A stretch of DNA of 64,000 nucleotides from Enterobacter sp. Ag1 (GCA_000277545.1 AKXM01000010.1:1-64000), one strand, 5' to 3'; positions 34,563-44,494 are shown, counted from the stretch's first letter. Notes: a model not told the origin generated them from the letters alone. Translations and numbers: made by a program.

Positions 34563-35456
34563 ATGGATCCGAAACAGACACGTCAGGGGATCTTGCTTGC
34601 CCTGACGGCCTACTTTATCTGGGGCATCGCACCGGTATATTTCAAACTGATTCACTACGTACCGGCGACAGAAATTTTGACCCACCGCGTTATCTGGTCA
34701 TTCTTCTTTATGCTGGCGCTGATCACTGTCTGCCGCCAGTGGCCGCAGGTGAAACGCTCCTGCCAGAACCGTAAAAAGATCCTCGCGCTGGCGTTAAGCG
34801 CCGTGTTGATTGGCGGTAACTGGCTGCTTTATATCTGGGCGGTGAATAATCAGCACATGCTGGAAGCCAGCCTGGGTTACTTTATTAATCCACTGGTGAA
34901 CGTGCTGCTGGGGATGCTCTTTTTGGGTGAACGCTTCCGGCGGATGCAGTGGGTCGCTGTCTTGCTGGCCTTCTGTGGCGTGCTGGTTCAGCTCTGGACT
35001 TTCGGCTCACTGCCGATCATCGGCCTGGGTCTGGCCTTCAGCTTCGCTTTCTATGGCCTGATCCGCAAAAAGATTGCCGTAGATGCACAAACCGGGATGC
35101 TGTTTGAAACGCTGTGGCTGCTGCCGATCGCGGGCATTTACCTGTTTGGCATCGCCGACAGTGCCACCAGCCATATGGGGATGAACCCGTGGACGCTGAA
35201 CCTGATGCTTATCGCCGCCGGGGTGATCACCACGGTGCCGCTGCTTTGCTTTACTGCCGCCGCGACCCGCTTGCGCCTTTCCACGCTGGGCTTCTTCCAG
35301 TATCTGGGGCCGACGCTGATGTTCCTGCTGGCGGTGACGTTCTACGGCGAAGTGGTAACTGAAGATAAGCTGATTACTTTTGGCTTTATCTGGGCGGCGC
35401 TGGCGCTGTTTATTGCCGATGCGATTTATACCCAGCGGCGTCTGCGTAAGGTATAA
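34563..35456 (+). CDS. rarD: EamA-family transporter RarD
   Basis: The 297-residue inner-membrane protein with ten helices matches E. coli RarD (296) throughout, for example GILLALTAYFIWGIAPVYFK near the N terminus and STLGFFQYLGPTLMFLLAV near 245. It was originally linked to chloramphenicol sensitivity; the transported compound is not known. It is the last conserved gene before the AT-rich insertion. Confidence 0.93.
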   Translation: MDPKQTRQGILLALTAYFIWGIAPVYFKLIHYVPATEILTHRVIWSFFFMLALITVCRQWPQVKRSCQNRKKILALALSAVLIGGNWLLYIWAVNNQHMLEASLGYFINPLVNVLLGMLFLGERFRRMQWVAVLLAFCGVLVQLWTFGSLPIIGLGLAFSFAFYGLIRKKIAVDAQTGMLFETLWLLPIAGIYLFGIADSATSHMGMNPWTLNLMLIAAGVITTVPLLCFTAAATRLRLSTLGFFQYLGPTLMFLLAVTFYGEVVTEDKLITFGFIWAALALFIADAIYTQRRLRKV

Positions 35457-35598
35457 AATACGCTAACCGTTATAGCCTCAATTTTTTTAGTAATGTGCCT
35501 GTGAAGCAGCAGGCACAAATCAATATACGGAGTAGTGACGTAGAAGCATTCATGCTAATGTAAAAAATTAATGGATTAATAATATTTAAGGACAATGG

Positions 35599-36881
35599 AT
35601 GTTTTCATCATCGAGTGTTTTTTATATATTCCTTGCAGTTATAGCAATTATCTATACAACTCCTTTTATTTATACACCAATCACTATTTACGGCGCATTT
35701 AAGAAAAAAGAACAAATTACATTCATCAAAATAATATTATCTGCCAATGTTTTAATAATAGTTAACATACTCTATTATTTTTTCTCACCAAATAGTTTGC
35801 CCTATAGCTCCCATACGATTTTTTTTATCACCATGAGTCTGATAACTTTCCTTCCAGCCTCTTTGTCATTGTTAATTAACCTACCCAAAAAAGTTGGCAT
35901 TTATACGTACATAATACTGTTTAGCTTATCACTTTGTGTATATAATTTTTATTGCTTTTCAGAAAAATTAAAGCAAGATCACCGCGCAATGGTTTTTTCT
36001 GCTTTGGAACAAGGGAATATAAAAAACTTCAACAAGTATTTAATGATGAATGCTCAAATAATAGTATCACTTTTGATTATCTATACGAAATGGCTGAGGT
36101 TGAAACTTATCCTGCAAAATCGTTTGCCTTTATGCTGGACTGTATGGCTGGAAGCACCGAAACGAAACATGTCCCATTTCAGTTTATAATCTTTTACAAA
36201 AACGCATTACTTCGTGAAAATACAAACACAGCACTATTAAACCTACTCTACGCCGATTATTATCATAAACTCAATGAAAGTGATAAAAATAATCTTGTAG
36301 AAGAAATCATTTCCGAAATAAACAACCGCTATTCAGCTAAAAATACATTGTTCGTAGAGCGCCTTAACTTCCTTATCAAAAAACATCCAGAATTAACTAA
36401 CTACATAAAAACAGATGAGCAAGATATCATAAACGCAATAGATTACGGCAATATAAACTTTATTAATTACGCCCTCCCATATCATTCTACTAAAAATGAA
36501 AACCTGCTTTTGGCAACAAGTGTCTTAATCCATGCAGATGAAAAAATTATGAAAAAGATTGAGGAAAATAAAAACGTTCTAAATATCGAGCTGTTGAGCT
36601 CAGATCATCACGTTTGGAGGGACAGTAAAATAGATCTATTAAGCTACATATTCAGATATGGTTCAGAAAATTTAATCATCTGGTTACTCGCCCAAGGAAT
36701 GGATGACACGGCCACATTTGATTATCAGACGAGTTATTTCAACCCTACAAATAATCAAAATGAATACTCTTGTAGAAATTACCTGATGGATCACATTCGT
36801 GACAATCCCGAAATAAGTCGTGAAAATGAATGGTCAATTCGCACAGTACTAGAGCTGAGAAGCAACTGCCCCTCAAGATAA
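35599..36881 (+). pseudogene. Membrane/ankyrin-like protein, reading frame split by a -1 shift
   Basis: Two overlapping frames (35599-36189 and 35952-36881) join into one sensible protein if the frame shifts by -1 at the heptamer A-AAA-AAC (36021-36027). The join reads ALEQGNIK(N/K)LQQVFND and gives about 427 residues. The N-terminal 116 residues hold about four membrane helices. The rest looks like degenerate ankyrin-type helical repeats (AIDYGNINFINYAL, LLSYIFRYGSENLIIWLL). AAGGA precedes the ATG closely. The region is strongly AT-rich and replaces E. coli yigF/yigG. It may be a frameshift mutation, a base-call error in a run of A, or programmed frameshifting. No function is recognised. Confidence 0.65.
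36021..36027 (+). other. Slippery heptamer A-AAA-AAC at the frame junction
   Basis: In the upstream frame the codons read ATA-AAA-AAC, exactly the X-XXY-YYZ phase needed for -1 slippage. AAGGGA lies 5 nt upstream and could act as an internal Shine-Dalgarno stimulator, although closer than the spacing seen in dnaX. No strong stem-loop is apparent downstream. Confidence 0.5.
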
Positions 36882-36916
36882 TCGGAAAGACAAGATAATA
36901 AATGCTATCGACAGAT

Positions 36917-36939
36917 GCGGCTTTCAGGACGAAAGCCGC
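36917..36939 (-). terminator. Hairpin downstream of corA
   Basis: A 9-bp perfect stem GCGGCTTTC/GAAAGCCGC with a 5-nt loop follows the corA stop by 8 bp. No long T tract follows, so it may be an imperfect terminator or a 3'-end stabiliser. Confidence 0.55.
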
Positions 36940-36946
36940 AACCGGT

Positions 36947-37897
36947 TTAAAGCCAGTTCTTACGCTTAAAATAGAGATAGGGCGCTAAGCCCGCGAGCAT
37001 CATAAAGATGATCGCGCCGGGGTAACCAAAGCTCCACTTCAGCTCAGGCATAAACTCGAAGTTCATCCCGTAGCTGGACGCCACCAGCGTTGGCGGCAGG
37101 AAAACAACCGAAACTACCGAGAAGATTTTGATGATGCGGTTCTGCTCGATGTTGATGAAGCCCATCGCCGCCTGCATCAGGAAGTTAACCTTCTGGAACA
37201 GGGATTCGTTATGCGGCAGCAGCGATTCGATATCTCGCAGGATTTCGCGAGCCTGCTCCAGCTGGCTGCCCGGCAAACGTGCCTTACGCACCAGGAAATT
37301 CAGCGCGCGCTGGGTATCCATCAGGCACAGACGAACCTTCCAGCCGATATCTTCCAGCTCCGCCAGCGTCGAAAGCGCGGCGTCGTATTCGTCGCCCTGA
37401 TGCCCTTCCATGATTACACGGCTCAGCTGTTCCAGGTCGCTATAAATGTTTTCGATTTCATCCGCCAGCTGTTCGATTTTGGTTTCAAACAGATCCAGCA
37501 GCAGCTCCCACGCGTTGCCGTCCGCCATGGCCTGATTGCGGGCGCGCATGCGGTAAAGGCGAAACGCAGGTAGCTCACGTTCACGCAGCGTGTACAAGCG
37601 GCCTTCACGAATGGTAAAAGCGACCGTGCTGTTACCGGCGTGGTCATCGGCATCTTCAAAGAAGAAAAAGGAGTGGATGTGAAGGCCGTCTTCGTCCTCA
37701 AAAAAACGCGCGGACGCTTCGATGTCTTCCAGCTCTGGTCGGGTTGCCAGGCTTTGACCAAGTTCCGTTTGCACTCGCTCTCGCTCGCTCTCTTCCGGCT
37801 CGACGAGATCGACCCATACCGAATTGGCAAGGGTATCCGTCTCGTCCAGCTCAATGCGGGCAAGGCGATTATTTTCCAGTTGAAATGCGCTCAGCAT
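36947..37897 (-). CDS. corA: Magnesium/cobalt transporter CorA
   Basis: The 316-residue inner-membrane channel forms pentamers for Mg2+, Co2+ and Ni2+ influx. A large N-terminal cytoplasmic domain is followed by two C-terminal helices, with the GMN signature in [13 protein letters not shown] (about 280-292) between them. The basic tail is KRKNWL. The start [12 protein letters not shown] at 37897 matches E. coli; a frame five codons longer was rejected. A roughly 250-nt leader with a small reading frame lies upstream. Confidence 0.97.
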   Translation of the reverse strand: MLSAFQLENNRLARIELDETDTLANSVWVDLVEPEESERERVQTELGQSLATRPELEDIEASARFFEDEDGLHIHSFFFFEDADDHAGNSTVAFTIREGRLYTLRERELPAFRLYRMRARNQAMADGNAWELLLDLFETKIEQLADEIENIYSDLEQLSRVIMEGHQGDEYDAALSTLAELEDIGWKVRLCLMDTQRALNFLVRKARLPGSQLEQAREILRDIESLLPHNESLFQKVNFLMQAAMGFINIEQNRIIKIFSVVSVVFLPPTLVASSYGMNFEFMPELKWSFGYPGAIIFMMLAGLAPYLYFKRKNWL

Positions 37898-38038
37898 GAC
37901 CGGGACTCCCAATGCAAAAAAAGATCAGGGACAATTCGGTTGGCACACAGACAGAAACAATAGAGGTTTCAGACCATTAAACAGTCTGACTCAAGGGGCG
38001 ACGGAATGAAAATACACGAGGTCGCTGACAACCACGAA

Positions 38039-38062
38039 GGCTATCAGCATCAGAGGATAGCC
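38039..38062 (-). promoter_or_regulatory. corA leader hairpin after the small reading frame
   Basis: On the reverse strand GGCTATC and GATAGCC form a stem with a 10-nt loop, starting directly after the stop codon of the leader peptide. Its position suits a structure that depends on whether the leader peptide is translated. Confidence 0.55.
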
Positions 38063-38119
38063 TTAGAAGTTGTACCTGGATGACAGGTTATTGAGCCAGC
38101 ATCTACTGGGTGTGTCCAA
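38063..38119 (-). CDS. corL: Candidate corA leader peptide (CorL-like)
   Basis: An 18-codon frame, MDTPSRCWLNNLSSRYNF if TTG is the start, has AGAGGA 8 nt upstream, a good Shine-Dalgarno for so short a frame. It lies between a strong candidate promoter and corA. In Salmonella a short corL frame in the corA leader is known to couple its translation to Rho-dependent termination. I could not compare sequences, so the identity with corL rests on position and size. Confidence 0.5.
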   Translation of the reverse strand: MDTPSRCWLNNLSSRYNF

Positions 38120-38151
38120 GGCGAGTGTCCTCTTAGCGTATTCGTGCGCGC

Positions 38152-38180
38152 ATGTTACGCCACCACTAATATGGCGTCAA
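38152..38180 (-). promoter_or_regulatory. Candidate sigma70 promoter of corA
   Basis: On the reverse strand TTGACG (38175-38180) and TAACAT (38152-38157) are separated by 17 bp. Transcription would start about 250 nt before corA and 25 nt before the leader peptide. The rest of the uvrD-corA gap (37898-38268) holds no other recognisable gene; E. coli yigE is absent here. Confidence 0.65.
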
Positions 38181-38268
38181 CACGCAACGGGACACGGCTG
38201 AACAAGTTCATGCCAGTGACATATTAAGGGTAGCCCACGCACTAAAAATTGTAATTAGTTTCTGTAGG

Positions 38269-40431
38269 TTACACGGTTTCCAGGCGCGCATAAGCGGCAA
38301 CTAACCACTTGATTCCCTGCCCCTGGAATGCCACCTGGAGGCGGCTGTGCTCCCCGCTGCCTTCCAGGTTCACAATGGTCCCTTCGCCGAACTTAGGATG
38401 ACGCACGCGCTGCCCCAGGCTAAAGCCAGAATCGTTCTGGGCGAGAGGAGTCCCCATCCGCTGATGGCTGACCGGACGGCTGATACTTGCGCGCAGGCGA
38501 ACTTCTTCCACGCAGTTTTCGGGCAGCTCGCCGATAAAGCGAGACGGACGATGGTAGGCTTCTTTCCCATACAGGCGGCGCGTTTCCGCATAGGTCAGCG
38601 TCAGCTTTTGCATTGCGCGGGTTACGCCCACGTAGGCCAGACGGCGCTCTTCTTCCAGGCGCCCACCCTCGTCGAGGGACATCTGGCTCGGGAACATGCC
38701 TTCCTCCATCCCCACGATAAATACCTGTGGGAACTCCAGACCTTTGGCCGAGTGCAGCGTCATGAGTTGCACGGCATCCTGCCAGGTATCTGCCTGGCCT
38801 TCCCCCGCTTCCAGCGCGGCATGGGAGAGAAACGCCTGCAGCGGCATCAGATCTTCGTCTTCGTCGTTGTAGCTGAACTGGCGCGTGGCCGTCACCAGCT
38901 CTTCTAAGTTCTCAATTCGGGTCTGGCCTTTCTCGCCTTTTTCCTGCTCATACATGATGAACAGGCCTGAATCTTTAATTACCCGGTCGGTCTGGACGTG
39001 CAGCGGCATATCCGCAGTTTCATGGGCGAGCGCGTCAATCAGCTCCATAAAGCGCTGCAGCGCGGAGGCCGCACGACCAGCCAGTGCTTTTTCCTGCAGC
39101 AGCAGGCGGCAAGATTGCCACAGTGTTAGCTGCTGGTCACGCGCGGTCTGTCGCACAACGTCGAGCGTGCGGTCACCGATACCGCGGGTTGGCGTATTCA
39201 CCACGCGTTCAAAGGCAGCATCGTCGTTGCGGTTGGCCATCAGGCGTAGATAGGAGAGCGCGTCTTTGATTTCCTGACGTTCGAAGAAGCGCATCCCGCC
39301 GTAAATACGGTACGGCATACTGCCCTGCAGCAGCGCCTCTTCCAGCACGCGCGACTGGGCGTTACTGCGGTACAGAATGGCACATTGCTCCAGCGCACCG
39401 CCGTTTTCCTGCCAGGTTTTAATGCGGTTAACCACGAAACGGGCTTCGTCCAGTTCGTTGAAAGCGCAATAGATTGAGATAGGTTCGCCGTCGCTGCCGT
39501 CGGTCCACAGCTCTTTACCAAGGCGGCCAGAGTTATTGGCAATCAGGGCGTTGGCCGCGTTCAGAATGTTGTTCGTCGAGCGGTAGTTTTGCTCCAGACG
39601 AATCGTTTGTGCCCCCGGGAAGTCATTCAGGAAGCGCTGGATATTTTCAACCTGCGCCCCGCGCCAGCCGTAGATCGACTGGTCATCATCGCCGACGATC
39701 ATCACTTTGCCGGTGTCCCCGGCCAGCAGGCGGATCCACGCATACTGAATGCTGTTGGTGTCCTGGAATTCGTCCACCAGGATGTTGGTGAAACGCTCGC
39801 GATAGTGATTCAGGATATGTGGTTTGTTCAGCCACAGTTCGTGGGCGCGCAGCAACAGCTCAGCAAAATCCACCAGCCCGGCGCGGTCGCAGGCTTCCTG
39901 ATAGGCCTGGTATACCTTCTGCCAGGTTTGCTCCACCGGGTTACCGTAGCTTTCAACGTGATGCGGGCGCAGACCTTCGTCTTTTTTGCCGTTGATGTAC
40001 CACATCGCCTGGCGCGGCGGCCACTGCTTCTCGTCCAGGTTCATCGCTTTAATCAGGCGCTTCAGCAGGCGCAGTTGATCTTCGCTGTCGAGGATTTGAA
40101 AGTCCTGTGGCAGGTTGGCGTCCATATGGTGCGCGCGCAGCAGACGGTGTGCCAGGCCGTGGAAGGTACCCACCCACATCCCGCCCTGGCTGGTGCCCAT
40201 CAGTTGACCGATGCGGTGGCGCATTTCCGCCGCCGCTTTGTTGGTAAAGGTCACCGCCATGATCGAGTAAGGCGAGCAGTTTTCGACCGTCATCAACCAC
40301 GCAATGCGGTGCACAAGCACACGTGTCTTACCACTGCCCGCCCCGGCCAGCACCAGCATATTGCTGCGCGTGGCGGCAACCGCTTCGCGCTGTTTGTCGT
40401 TGAGGCTGTCGAGCAGGTAAGAAACGTCCAT
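38269..40431 (-). CDS. uvrD: DNA helicase II (UvrD)
   Basis: The 720-residue superfamily 1A 3'-5' helicase acts in nucleotide excision and mismatch repair. It shows Walker A AGAGSGKTR (about 29-37), TFTNKAAAEM, DEFQDTN (about 220), GDDDQSIYGWRGA, EQNYRST and a C-terminal Tudor-like domain (QRVRHPKFGEGTIVNLEG) that contacts RNA polymerase. The ATG at 40431 is used; an in-frame GTG two codons upstream is less likely. A LexA box and a leader hairpin lie upstream. Confidence 0.97.
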   Translation of the reverse strand: MDVSYLLDSLNDKQREAVAATRSNMLVLAGAGSGKTRVLVHRIAWLMTVENCSPYSIMAVTFTNKAAAEMRHRIGQLMGTSQGGMWVGTFHGLAHRLLRAHHMDANLPQDFQILDSEDQLRLLKRLIKAMNLDEKQWPPRQAMWYINGKKDEGLRPHHVESYGNPVEQTWQKVYQAYQEACDRAGLVDFAELLLRAHELWLNKPHILNHYRERFTNILVDEFQDTNSIQYAWIRLLAGDTGKVMIVGDDDQSIYGWRGAQVENIQRFLNDFPGAQTIRLEQNYRSTNNILNAANALIANNSGRLGKELWTDGSDGEPISIYCAFNELDEARFVVNRIKTWQENGGALEQCAILYRSNAQSRVLEEALLQGSMPYRIYGGMRFFERQEIKDALSYLRLMANRNDDAAFERVVNTPTRGIGDRTLDVVRQTARDQQLTLWQSCRLLLQEKALAGRAASALQRFMELIDALAHETADMPLHVQTDRVIKDSGLFIMYEQEKGEKGQTRIENLEELVTATRQFSYNDEDEDLMPLQAFLSHAALEAGEGQADTWQDAVQLMTLHSAKGLEFPQVFIVGMEEGMFPSQMSLDEGGRLEEERRLAYVGVTRAMQKLTLTYAETRRLYGKEAYHRPSRFIGELPENCVEEVRLRASISRPVSHQRMGTPLAQNDSGFSLGQRVRHPKFGEGTIVNLEGSGEHSRLQVAFQGQGIKWLVAAYARLETV

Positions 40432-40455
40432 TGGCACCGCCGAAAAAGAGAAAGA

Positions 40456-40470
40456 GTTGGCTCAGCCAAC
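40456..40470 (-). promoter_or_regulatory. uvrD leader hairpin, possible attenuator
   Basis: GTTGGCT-G-AGCCAAC forms a tight stem just downstream of the LexA box and is followed on the coding strand by a T-rich tract. A transcription attenuator has been described in the E. coli uvrD leader; this is a candidate equivalent. Confidence 0.5.
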
Positions 40471-40490
40471 TACTGGTGATTTGTACAGAG
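40471..40490. promoter_or_regulatory. LexA (SOS) box upstream of uvrD
   Basis: TACTGGTGATTTGTACAGAG contains CTG-N10-CAG (40473-40488), the LexA core, about 40 bp before the uvrD start codon. This fits SOS induction of uvrD. Confidence 0.75.
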
Positions 40491-40500
40491 TTACTGTTGA

Positions 40501-41217
40501 TTATATCAGCGCGAGAAGGGATGCCAACCGCGAAATCTCCAGATGCGGTAATAAACGGCTGTCATCTATACGCATCAGGTCGCCTTCGCGCAGGTTAATC
40601 CAGCAGGCTTGCATTCCGCAGCGCACGGCACCCGCCACGTCGGTGGTCAGGTCATCGCCGACATGCAGGATTTGCTCCAGCGGCACACCTAAACGCTGCG
40701 CAGCGGTATGATACATATCGCTGAAAGGTTTAGCCCGCCCGTCCGGCCCGGCCCGCAGGATGAATTCGAAGTAGTTATCCAGCCCGAAGAGGTGCGGCTC
40801 TGCGTTACCGTTGGTGATCGCCACCAGCGGCCATTTTTTAGCAAGCTTTGCCAGCGTGTCGTGCGTTTCCTGTGGGATGTCGATGCGGCTGCGCCATTTT
40901 GCGAAGTTCTCCATGGCGGCACCGGCACCGGTAAAGGCCTCTTCCGCACTAAGTCCGGCATCCAGCATCATTTGCTCGACGGCACGGCGACGCCATTCGG
41001 TGACATCATGATAAATGTCCGGCTCTTTCACGCGAAGCGCTTCACGGCTGCGGTGAAAATCCAGGGCGGAAAACGCGCTGAGCTTTGGGTGATAATTCTG
41101 CACAAAGGCCAGCGACTCCTGAGTGGTGCGCAGGATCACCGGATGGTTATCATAAAGCGTATCGTCGAGATCGAACGTCAGAGCAGCAATTTGCCCGAGC
41201 GGGCGGTAAAAATGCAT
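40501..41217 (-). CDS. yigB: HAD-family phosphatase (FMN / 5-amino-6-(5-phosphoribitylamino)uracil phosphatase) YigB
   Basis: The 238-residue HAD hydrolase has motif I in [14 protein letters not shown] (about 14-27), the Ser/Thr motif in [11 protein letters not shown] and motif IV in [14 protein letters not shown]. coli YigB dephosphorylates FMN and the riboflavin precursor. The ATG overlaps the xerC stop (TAATG at 41215-41219), so it is coupled to xerC. Confidence 0.94.
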   Translation of the reverse strand: MHFYRPLGQIAALTFDLDDTLYDNHPVILRTTQESLAFVQNYHPKLSAFSALDFHRSREALRVKEPDIYHDVTEWRRRAVEQMMLDAGLSAEEAFTGAGAAMENFAKWRSRIDIPQETHDTLAKLAKKWPLVAITNGNAEPHLFGLDNYFEFILRAGPDGRAKPFSDMYHTAAQRLGVPLEQILHVGDDLTTDVAGAVRCGMQACWINLREGDLMRIDDSRLLPHLEISRLASLLALI

Positions 41218-42122
41218 TACGATTTCCCCCGTTTGGCGCGTGGATGCGCGGCATCATACACCGAGGCTAAATGTTGAAAGTCGAGATGGGTATAGATTTG
41301 CGTAGTGGACAGGTTAGCGTGCCCAAGCAGTTCCTGAACGGCGCGCAAATCGCCGCTGGATTCCAGCATGTGGGTGGCAAACGAGTGGCGCAGTTTATGG
41401 GGATGCACATGGCTGCTTAGCCCCTGCTTGATACCCCATTCGCCAAACCGCTTTTGCACATTGCGGGCGGATATTCGCTTTCCCGTCTTCGCCAGAAATA
41501 ACGCATCGTCGTCCGGGCCAAAAAGTTCGCGCAAATCCAGCCAGTGTTCAACCCAGGTCACTGCGCTCCGGCCAACGGGTACGCGTCGCTCTTTGCTCCC
41601 TTTCCCCATCACCCAGACCTCTCCGGTAGAAAGATCTATATGACCACAGTTCATGTTCACCAGTTCGGAAAGACGCAGGCCAGCGCCGTACATCACTTCC
41701 AGCATTGCCCGATCGCGCACGGCCAGCGGATCGTTCAGATCGATATCCAGCAGATGGTTCACATCATCAACTTCGATGTTTTTAGGCAAATGTCGACCGG
41801 CTTTTGGCGTGGTGATGCCTTTGGCGGGATTAGCTTTCAGCTCTCCCTGGCTAACCATCCAGTCAAAAAAGCTGCGTAGTGCCGAAAGTCTTAACGCGAG
41901 GCTGGAGGCCTGTAGGCCTGCCCTGCGGCTACGCACGGCCAGTGAACGCACGGCTGCGGCATCGCATTGCTGCCAGCTGGTGAGCTTCATCTCTTCGGCA
42001 ATGTGAATAATCGCCGTGAGCTGGCGCTGGTAGTTCAGGAGAGTGAGCGGGCTGAGCTGACGCTCAACCTTGAGGTATCGCAGAAAACCATCAACGTGAG
42101 ATGTTAATACGGAAGTGGTCAT
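41217..42122 (-). CDS. xerC: Site-specific tyrosine recombinase XerC
   Basis: The 301-residue recombinase resolves chromosome dimers at dif with XerD and FtsK. An N-terminal SAM-like core-binding domain (about 1-105) precedes the catalytic domain, which shows the Arg in [33 protein letters not shown] and the nucleophile Tyr in QIYTHLDF (about 279). The start overlaps the yigA stop by 4 bp. Confidence 0.97.
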   Translation of the reverse strand: MTTSVLTSHVDGFLRYLKVERQLSPLTLLNYQRQLTAIIHIAEEMKLTSWQQCDAAAVRSLAVRSRRAGLQASSLALRLSALRSFFDWMVSQGELKANPAKGITTPKAGRHLPKNIEVDDVNHLLDIDLNDPLAVRDRAMLEVMYGAGLRLSELVNMNCGHIDLSTGEVWVMGKGSKERRVPVGRSAVTWVEHWLDLRELFGPDDDALFLAKTGKRISARNVQKRFGEWGIKQGLSSHVHPHKLRHSFATHMLESSGDLRAVQELLGHANLSTTQIYTHLDFQHLASVYDAAHPRAKRGKS

Positions 42123-42823
42123 GCCCGTTCAATCCAACGCTCCAGCAAGTCCGGCAGCATCAGCGCCAGCTCGTGCAGCAGCTGCGTGCCCTGCCCCTGT
42201 TGATAATGTTGCGGGTCGCGGCTGCTGAACAACAGAACGCCAAGATCGCCCTCGTTGCCCATCAGCGACAGGGCAACGGAACCAATGGCTTTTGCCTGCG
42301 GCAAGACCAACAAAAGTTCCGGGCCATTAAGCGGGCCGAGGTAGTGCTGGCTTTCGCCAAGACGCTGAATACGCAGCGGCTCAAAAGCCTGGCGGTTCAG
42401 CGCGAGATGCGTGAAGTCTGACGGAGCGCCGATACGCCAGCGGTCAGCAAAAAGCCGGATGTTCGCCCCGGCAAGACCCATGTCCCGCGCCCAGCGATGC
42501 AGCCGGTTCAGCATTTCCTGCAGGCTGGAAGCCGAAGCCAGTCGCCCCTGAAGCTTCAGTAGCCGATAGAACAGACCTTCGTTGGCGCTCGCCTGCTCCA
42601 TCAGCAGCGTCATGTTCTCTTCGAGGTGGTTGATGTGGTTACGGCTGCGGGCCATATGCCACTCCACCAGCGAAACGCTGCCGCGCACCGGGTGAGGAAC
42701 CTGCATGCTCTCCACCTGGTGGGCATTGCGAATAAAGAAATCGGGGTTGCGCTGTAAATACTCGGCAACCGCGACATCGTTAAGCTCAAGAAGGGCTTCT
42801 TGCTGTTCCTCGGCATTCTTCAT
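42119..42823 (-). CDS. yigA: DUF484 family protein YigA
   Basis: The 234-residue GAF-like cytoplasmic protein has a helical N-terminal region ([20 protein letters not shown]) and the fold seen in DUF484 proteins next to xerC across gammaproteobacteria. The function is unknown. It overlaps dapF upstream and xerC downstream by 4 bp each (ATGA), which places it in the dapF-yigA-xerC-yigB operon. Confidence 0.92.
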   Translation of the reverse strand: MKNAEEQQEALLELNDVAVAEYLQRNPDFFIRNAHQVESMQVPHPVRGSVSLVEWHMARSRNHINHLEENMTLLMEQASANEGLFYRLLKLQGRLASASSLQEMLNRLHRWARDMGLAGANIRLFADRWRIGAPSDFTHLALNRQAFEPLRIQRLGESQHYLGPLNGPELLLVLPQAKAIGSVALSLMGNEGDLGVLLFSSRDPQHYQQGQGTQLLHELALMLPDLLERWIERA

Positions 42824-43644
42824 AGATGTATAAATCCATCATAGACGTGGGCCGCCGGGCCGGTCATGTAAAGCGGTGACCCTGGCCCTTTCCAGGCGAT
42901 ATCAAGACGGCCGCCAGGTAGCTCAACGCGTACCTGCTCCGCCAGTAATCCTTGTTGAATTCCAACCGCCACTGCTCCACAGGCGCCGCTGCCGCAGGCT
43001 TGAGTTTCGCCCGCACCGCGTTCGTAAACGCGCAGGCGAATGTGTTCGCGGCTCACCACCTGCATGAAGCCGATGTTGGCTCGCTCAGGGAAGCGTTCAT
43101 GGCTTTCCATCACTGGGCCCAGGCTTTCAACCGCGGCGGTTTCGATGTCATCGACCTGAATAACGCAATGCGGGTTCCCCATTGAAACGACGCCGCACAT
43201 AATGGTTTGTTCGGCGGCACGCATAATATAGGTCTTTTCTGCTTTGTTTGCCCGGAACGGCACCTGGGAAGGATCGAAGTTAGGCTCGCCCATATTAACG
43301 CGCACCATCTCATCTTCCGTCACGCTCAGTACCATCCTGCCATTGGCGGTACTGACGCGAATTTCACGCTTATTGGTCAGCCCTTTCAGGCGCACAAAGC
43401 GGGCAAAACAGCGCGCGCCGTTACCACACTGGGAAACTTCACTGCCATCGGCGTTAAAGATCCGGTAATGAAAGTCGAGATCGGGATCGTAGGGAGGCTC
43501 AACGATCAGCAACTGATCGAAGCCGACGCCAAGATGACGATCCGCAAGCCGACGGATCAGCTCCGGAGAGAAATAAACATTCTGCGTCACCGCGTCGACG
43601 ACCATAAAGTCATTACCAAGGCCATGCATTTTAGAGAACTGCAT
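42820..43644 (-). CDS. dapF: Diaminopimelate epimerase
   Basis: The 274-residue cofactor-independent epimerase converts LL- to meso-diaminopimelate for lysine and peptidoglycan synthesis. The two catalytic cysteines lie in [12 protein letters not shown] (near 73) and [11 protein letters not shown] (near 217). The start [12 protein letters not shown] at 43644 matches E. coli; a frame four codons longer was rejected. Confidence 0.97.
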   Translation of the reverse strand: MQFSKMHGLGNDFMVVDAVTQNVYFSPELIRRLADRHLGVGFDQLLIVEPPYDPDLDFHYRIFNADGSEVSQCGNGARCFARFVRLKGLTNKREIRVSTANGRMVLSVTEDEMVRVNMGEPNFDPSQVPFRANKAEKTYIMRAAEQTIMCGVVSMGNPHCVIQVDDIETAAVESLGPVMESHERFPERANIGFMQVVSREHIRLRVYERGAGETQACGSGACGAVAVGIQQGLLAEQVRVELPGGRLDIAWKGPGSPLYMTGPAAHVYDGFIHL

Positions 43645-43682
43645 CTTCTGCTCCATTAGCGCGGTTACAAAGCACGATTTAG

Positions 43683-43889
43683 CTAGTAAACAACCTGAGT
43701 CGGCGCATCATCAATGCCGCGACTGTTGCGGACGGGTGCCGTCTGGACAGGTTGCTCTGGGGTTGCGCTGTGCGTTGTCGGCGTCGCTTTTTTATCAGCC
43801 GGAGGGAAATAAAGAGGCCCCTTCAGGCCGCAGCCGGTGAGGCTGACGAGCGTCAGTGCCAAAGCTAGAGGGCAGAAAATCTTCTTCAT
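43683..43889 (-). CDS. lptM: LptM lipoprotein (YifL)
   Basis: The 68-residue lipoprotein has a lipobox ending at Cys20 (LTGC), followed by the conserved [10 protein letters not shown] motif and a low-complexity Pro/Thr tail. In E. coli LptM binds the LptDE translocon and helps LptD disulphide maturation in the outer membrane. It lies 38 bp upstream of dapF and is probably the first gene of that operon. The 284-bp gap to cyaY contains no further gene that I can recognise. Confidence 0.93.
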   Translation of the reverse strand: MKKIFCPLALALTLVSLTGCGLKGPLYFPPADKKATPTTHSATPEQPVQTAPVRNSRGIDDAPTQVVY

Positions 43890-44173
43890 TATCGGGTAGC
43901 CTGTGATTCACTATTCTGCCGTCTATCATCGCAGGTGAACCCTGAAAAGCAATACTCTTCATCACCCAGACCGCTGAAAATCACCTGGCAGTAAATCGGG
44001 CAAGAAAATAATCGCTGCTACCTGGCCCCTTCTCATCGCTGACGCAGGTTGTCTTTCAAAAGGTGGCACAGATAAAACGGATGAGTATTACGGCCCTGAA
44101 TGATCCCTGAGCCGCAGTTTCTAATTACCGGCGATGCTCTTATACTGCCCTGAAATCCCAACAGGAAGCAGAC

Positions 44174-44494
44174 ATGAACGACAGCGAATTTCACCTTTTA
44201 GCCGATAACCTGTGGCGCACGATTGAAGAGCGCCTGGACGACTGGGACGGCGATAGCGATATTGATTGTGAGATCAACGGTGGCGTGCTGACCATCAGCT
44301 TTGAAAACGGCAGCAAAATCATTATCAACCGCCAGGAGCCTTTGCATCAGGTGTGGCTGGCCACCAAAAGCGGCGGCTACCATTTCAACCTGAAAGGTGA
44401 CGAATGGATATGCGACCGTAGCGGCGCAGAGTTTTGGCAGTTGCTGGAAGAAGCGAGCACGCAGCAGGCAGGTGAAGCGGTTAGCTTCCGCTGA
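44174..44494 (+). CDS. cyaY: Iron-sulfur cluster assembly protein CyaY (frataxin)
   Basis: The 106-residue bacterial frataxin has an acidic first helix ([16 protein letters not shown], about 17-33) for iron and IscS binding, and a beta-sheet with [13 protein letters not shown] and GGYHF. It modulates cysteine desulfurase IscS in Fe-S assembly. It is convergent with cyaA, and the coding regions abut at 44494/44495. Confidence 0.96.
   Translation: MNDSEFHLLADNLWRTIEERLDDWDGDSDIDCEINGGVLTISFENGSKIIINRQEPLHQVWLATKSGGYHFNLKGDEWICDRSGAEFWQLLEEASTQQAGEAVSFR

Noticed and set aside
38155-38211. An 18-codon frame starting ATG-AAC-TTG upstream of corA
   Set aside because: It overlaps the -35 and -10 of the best corA promoter and has no good Shine-Dalgarno; the frame at 38063-38119 lies inside the predicted transcript and has one.
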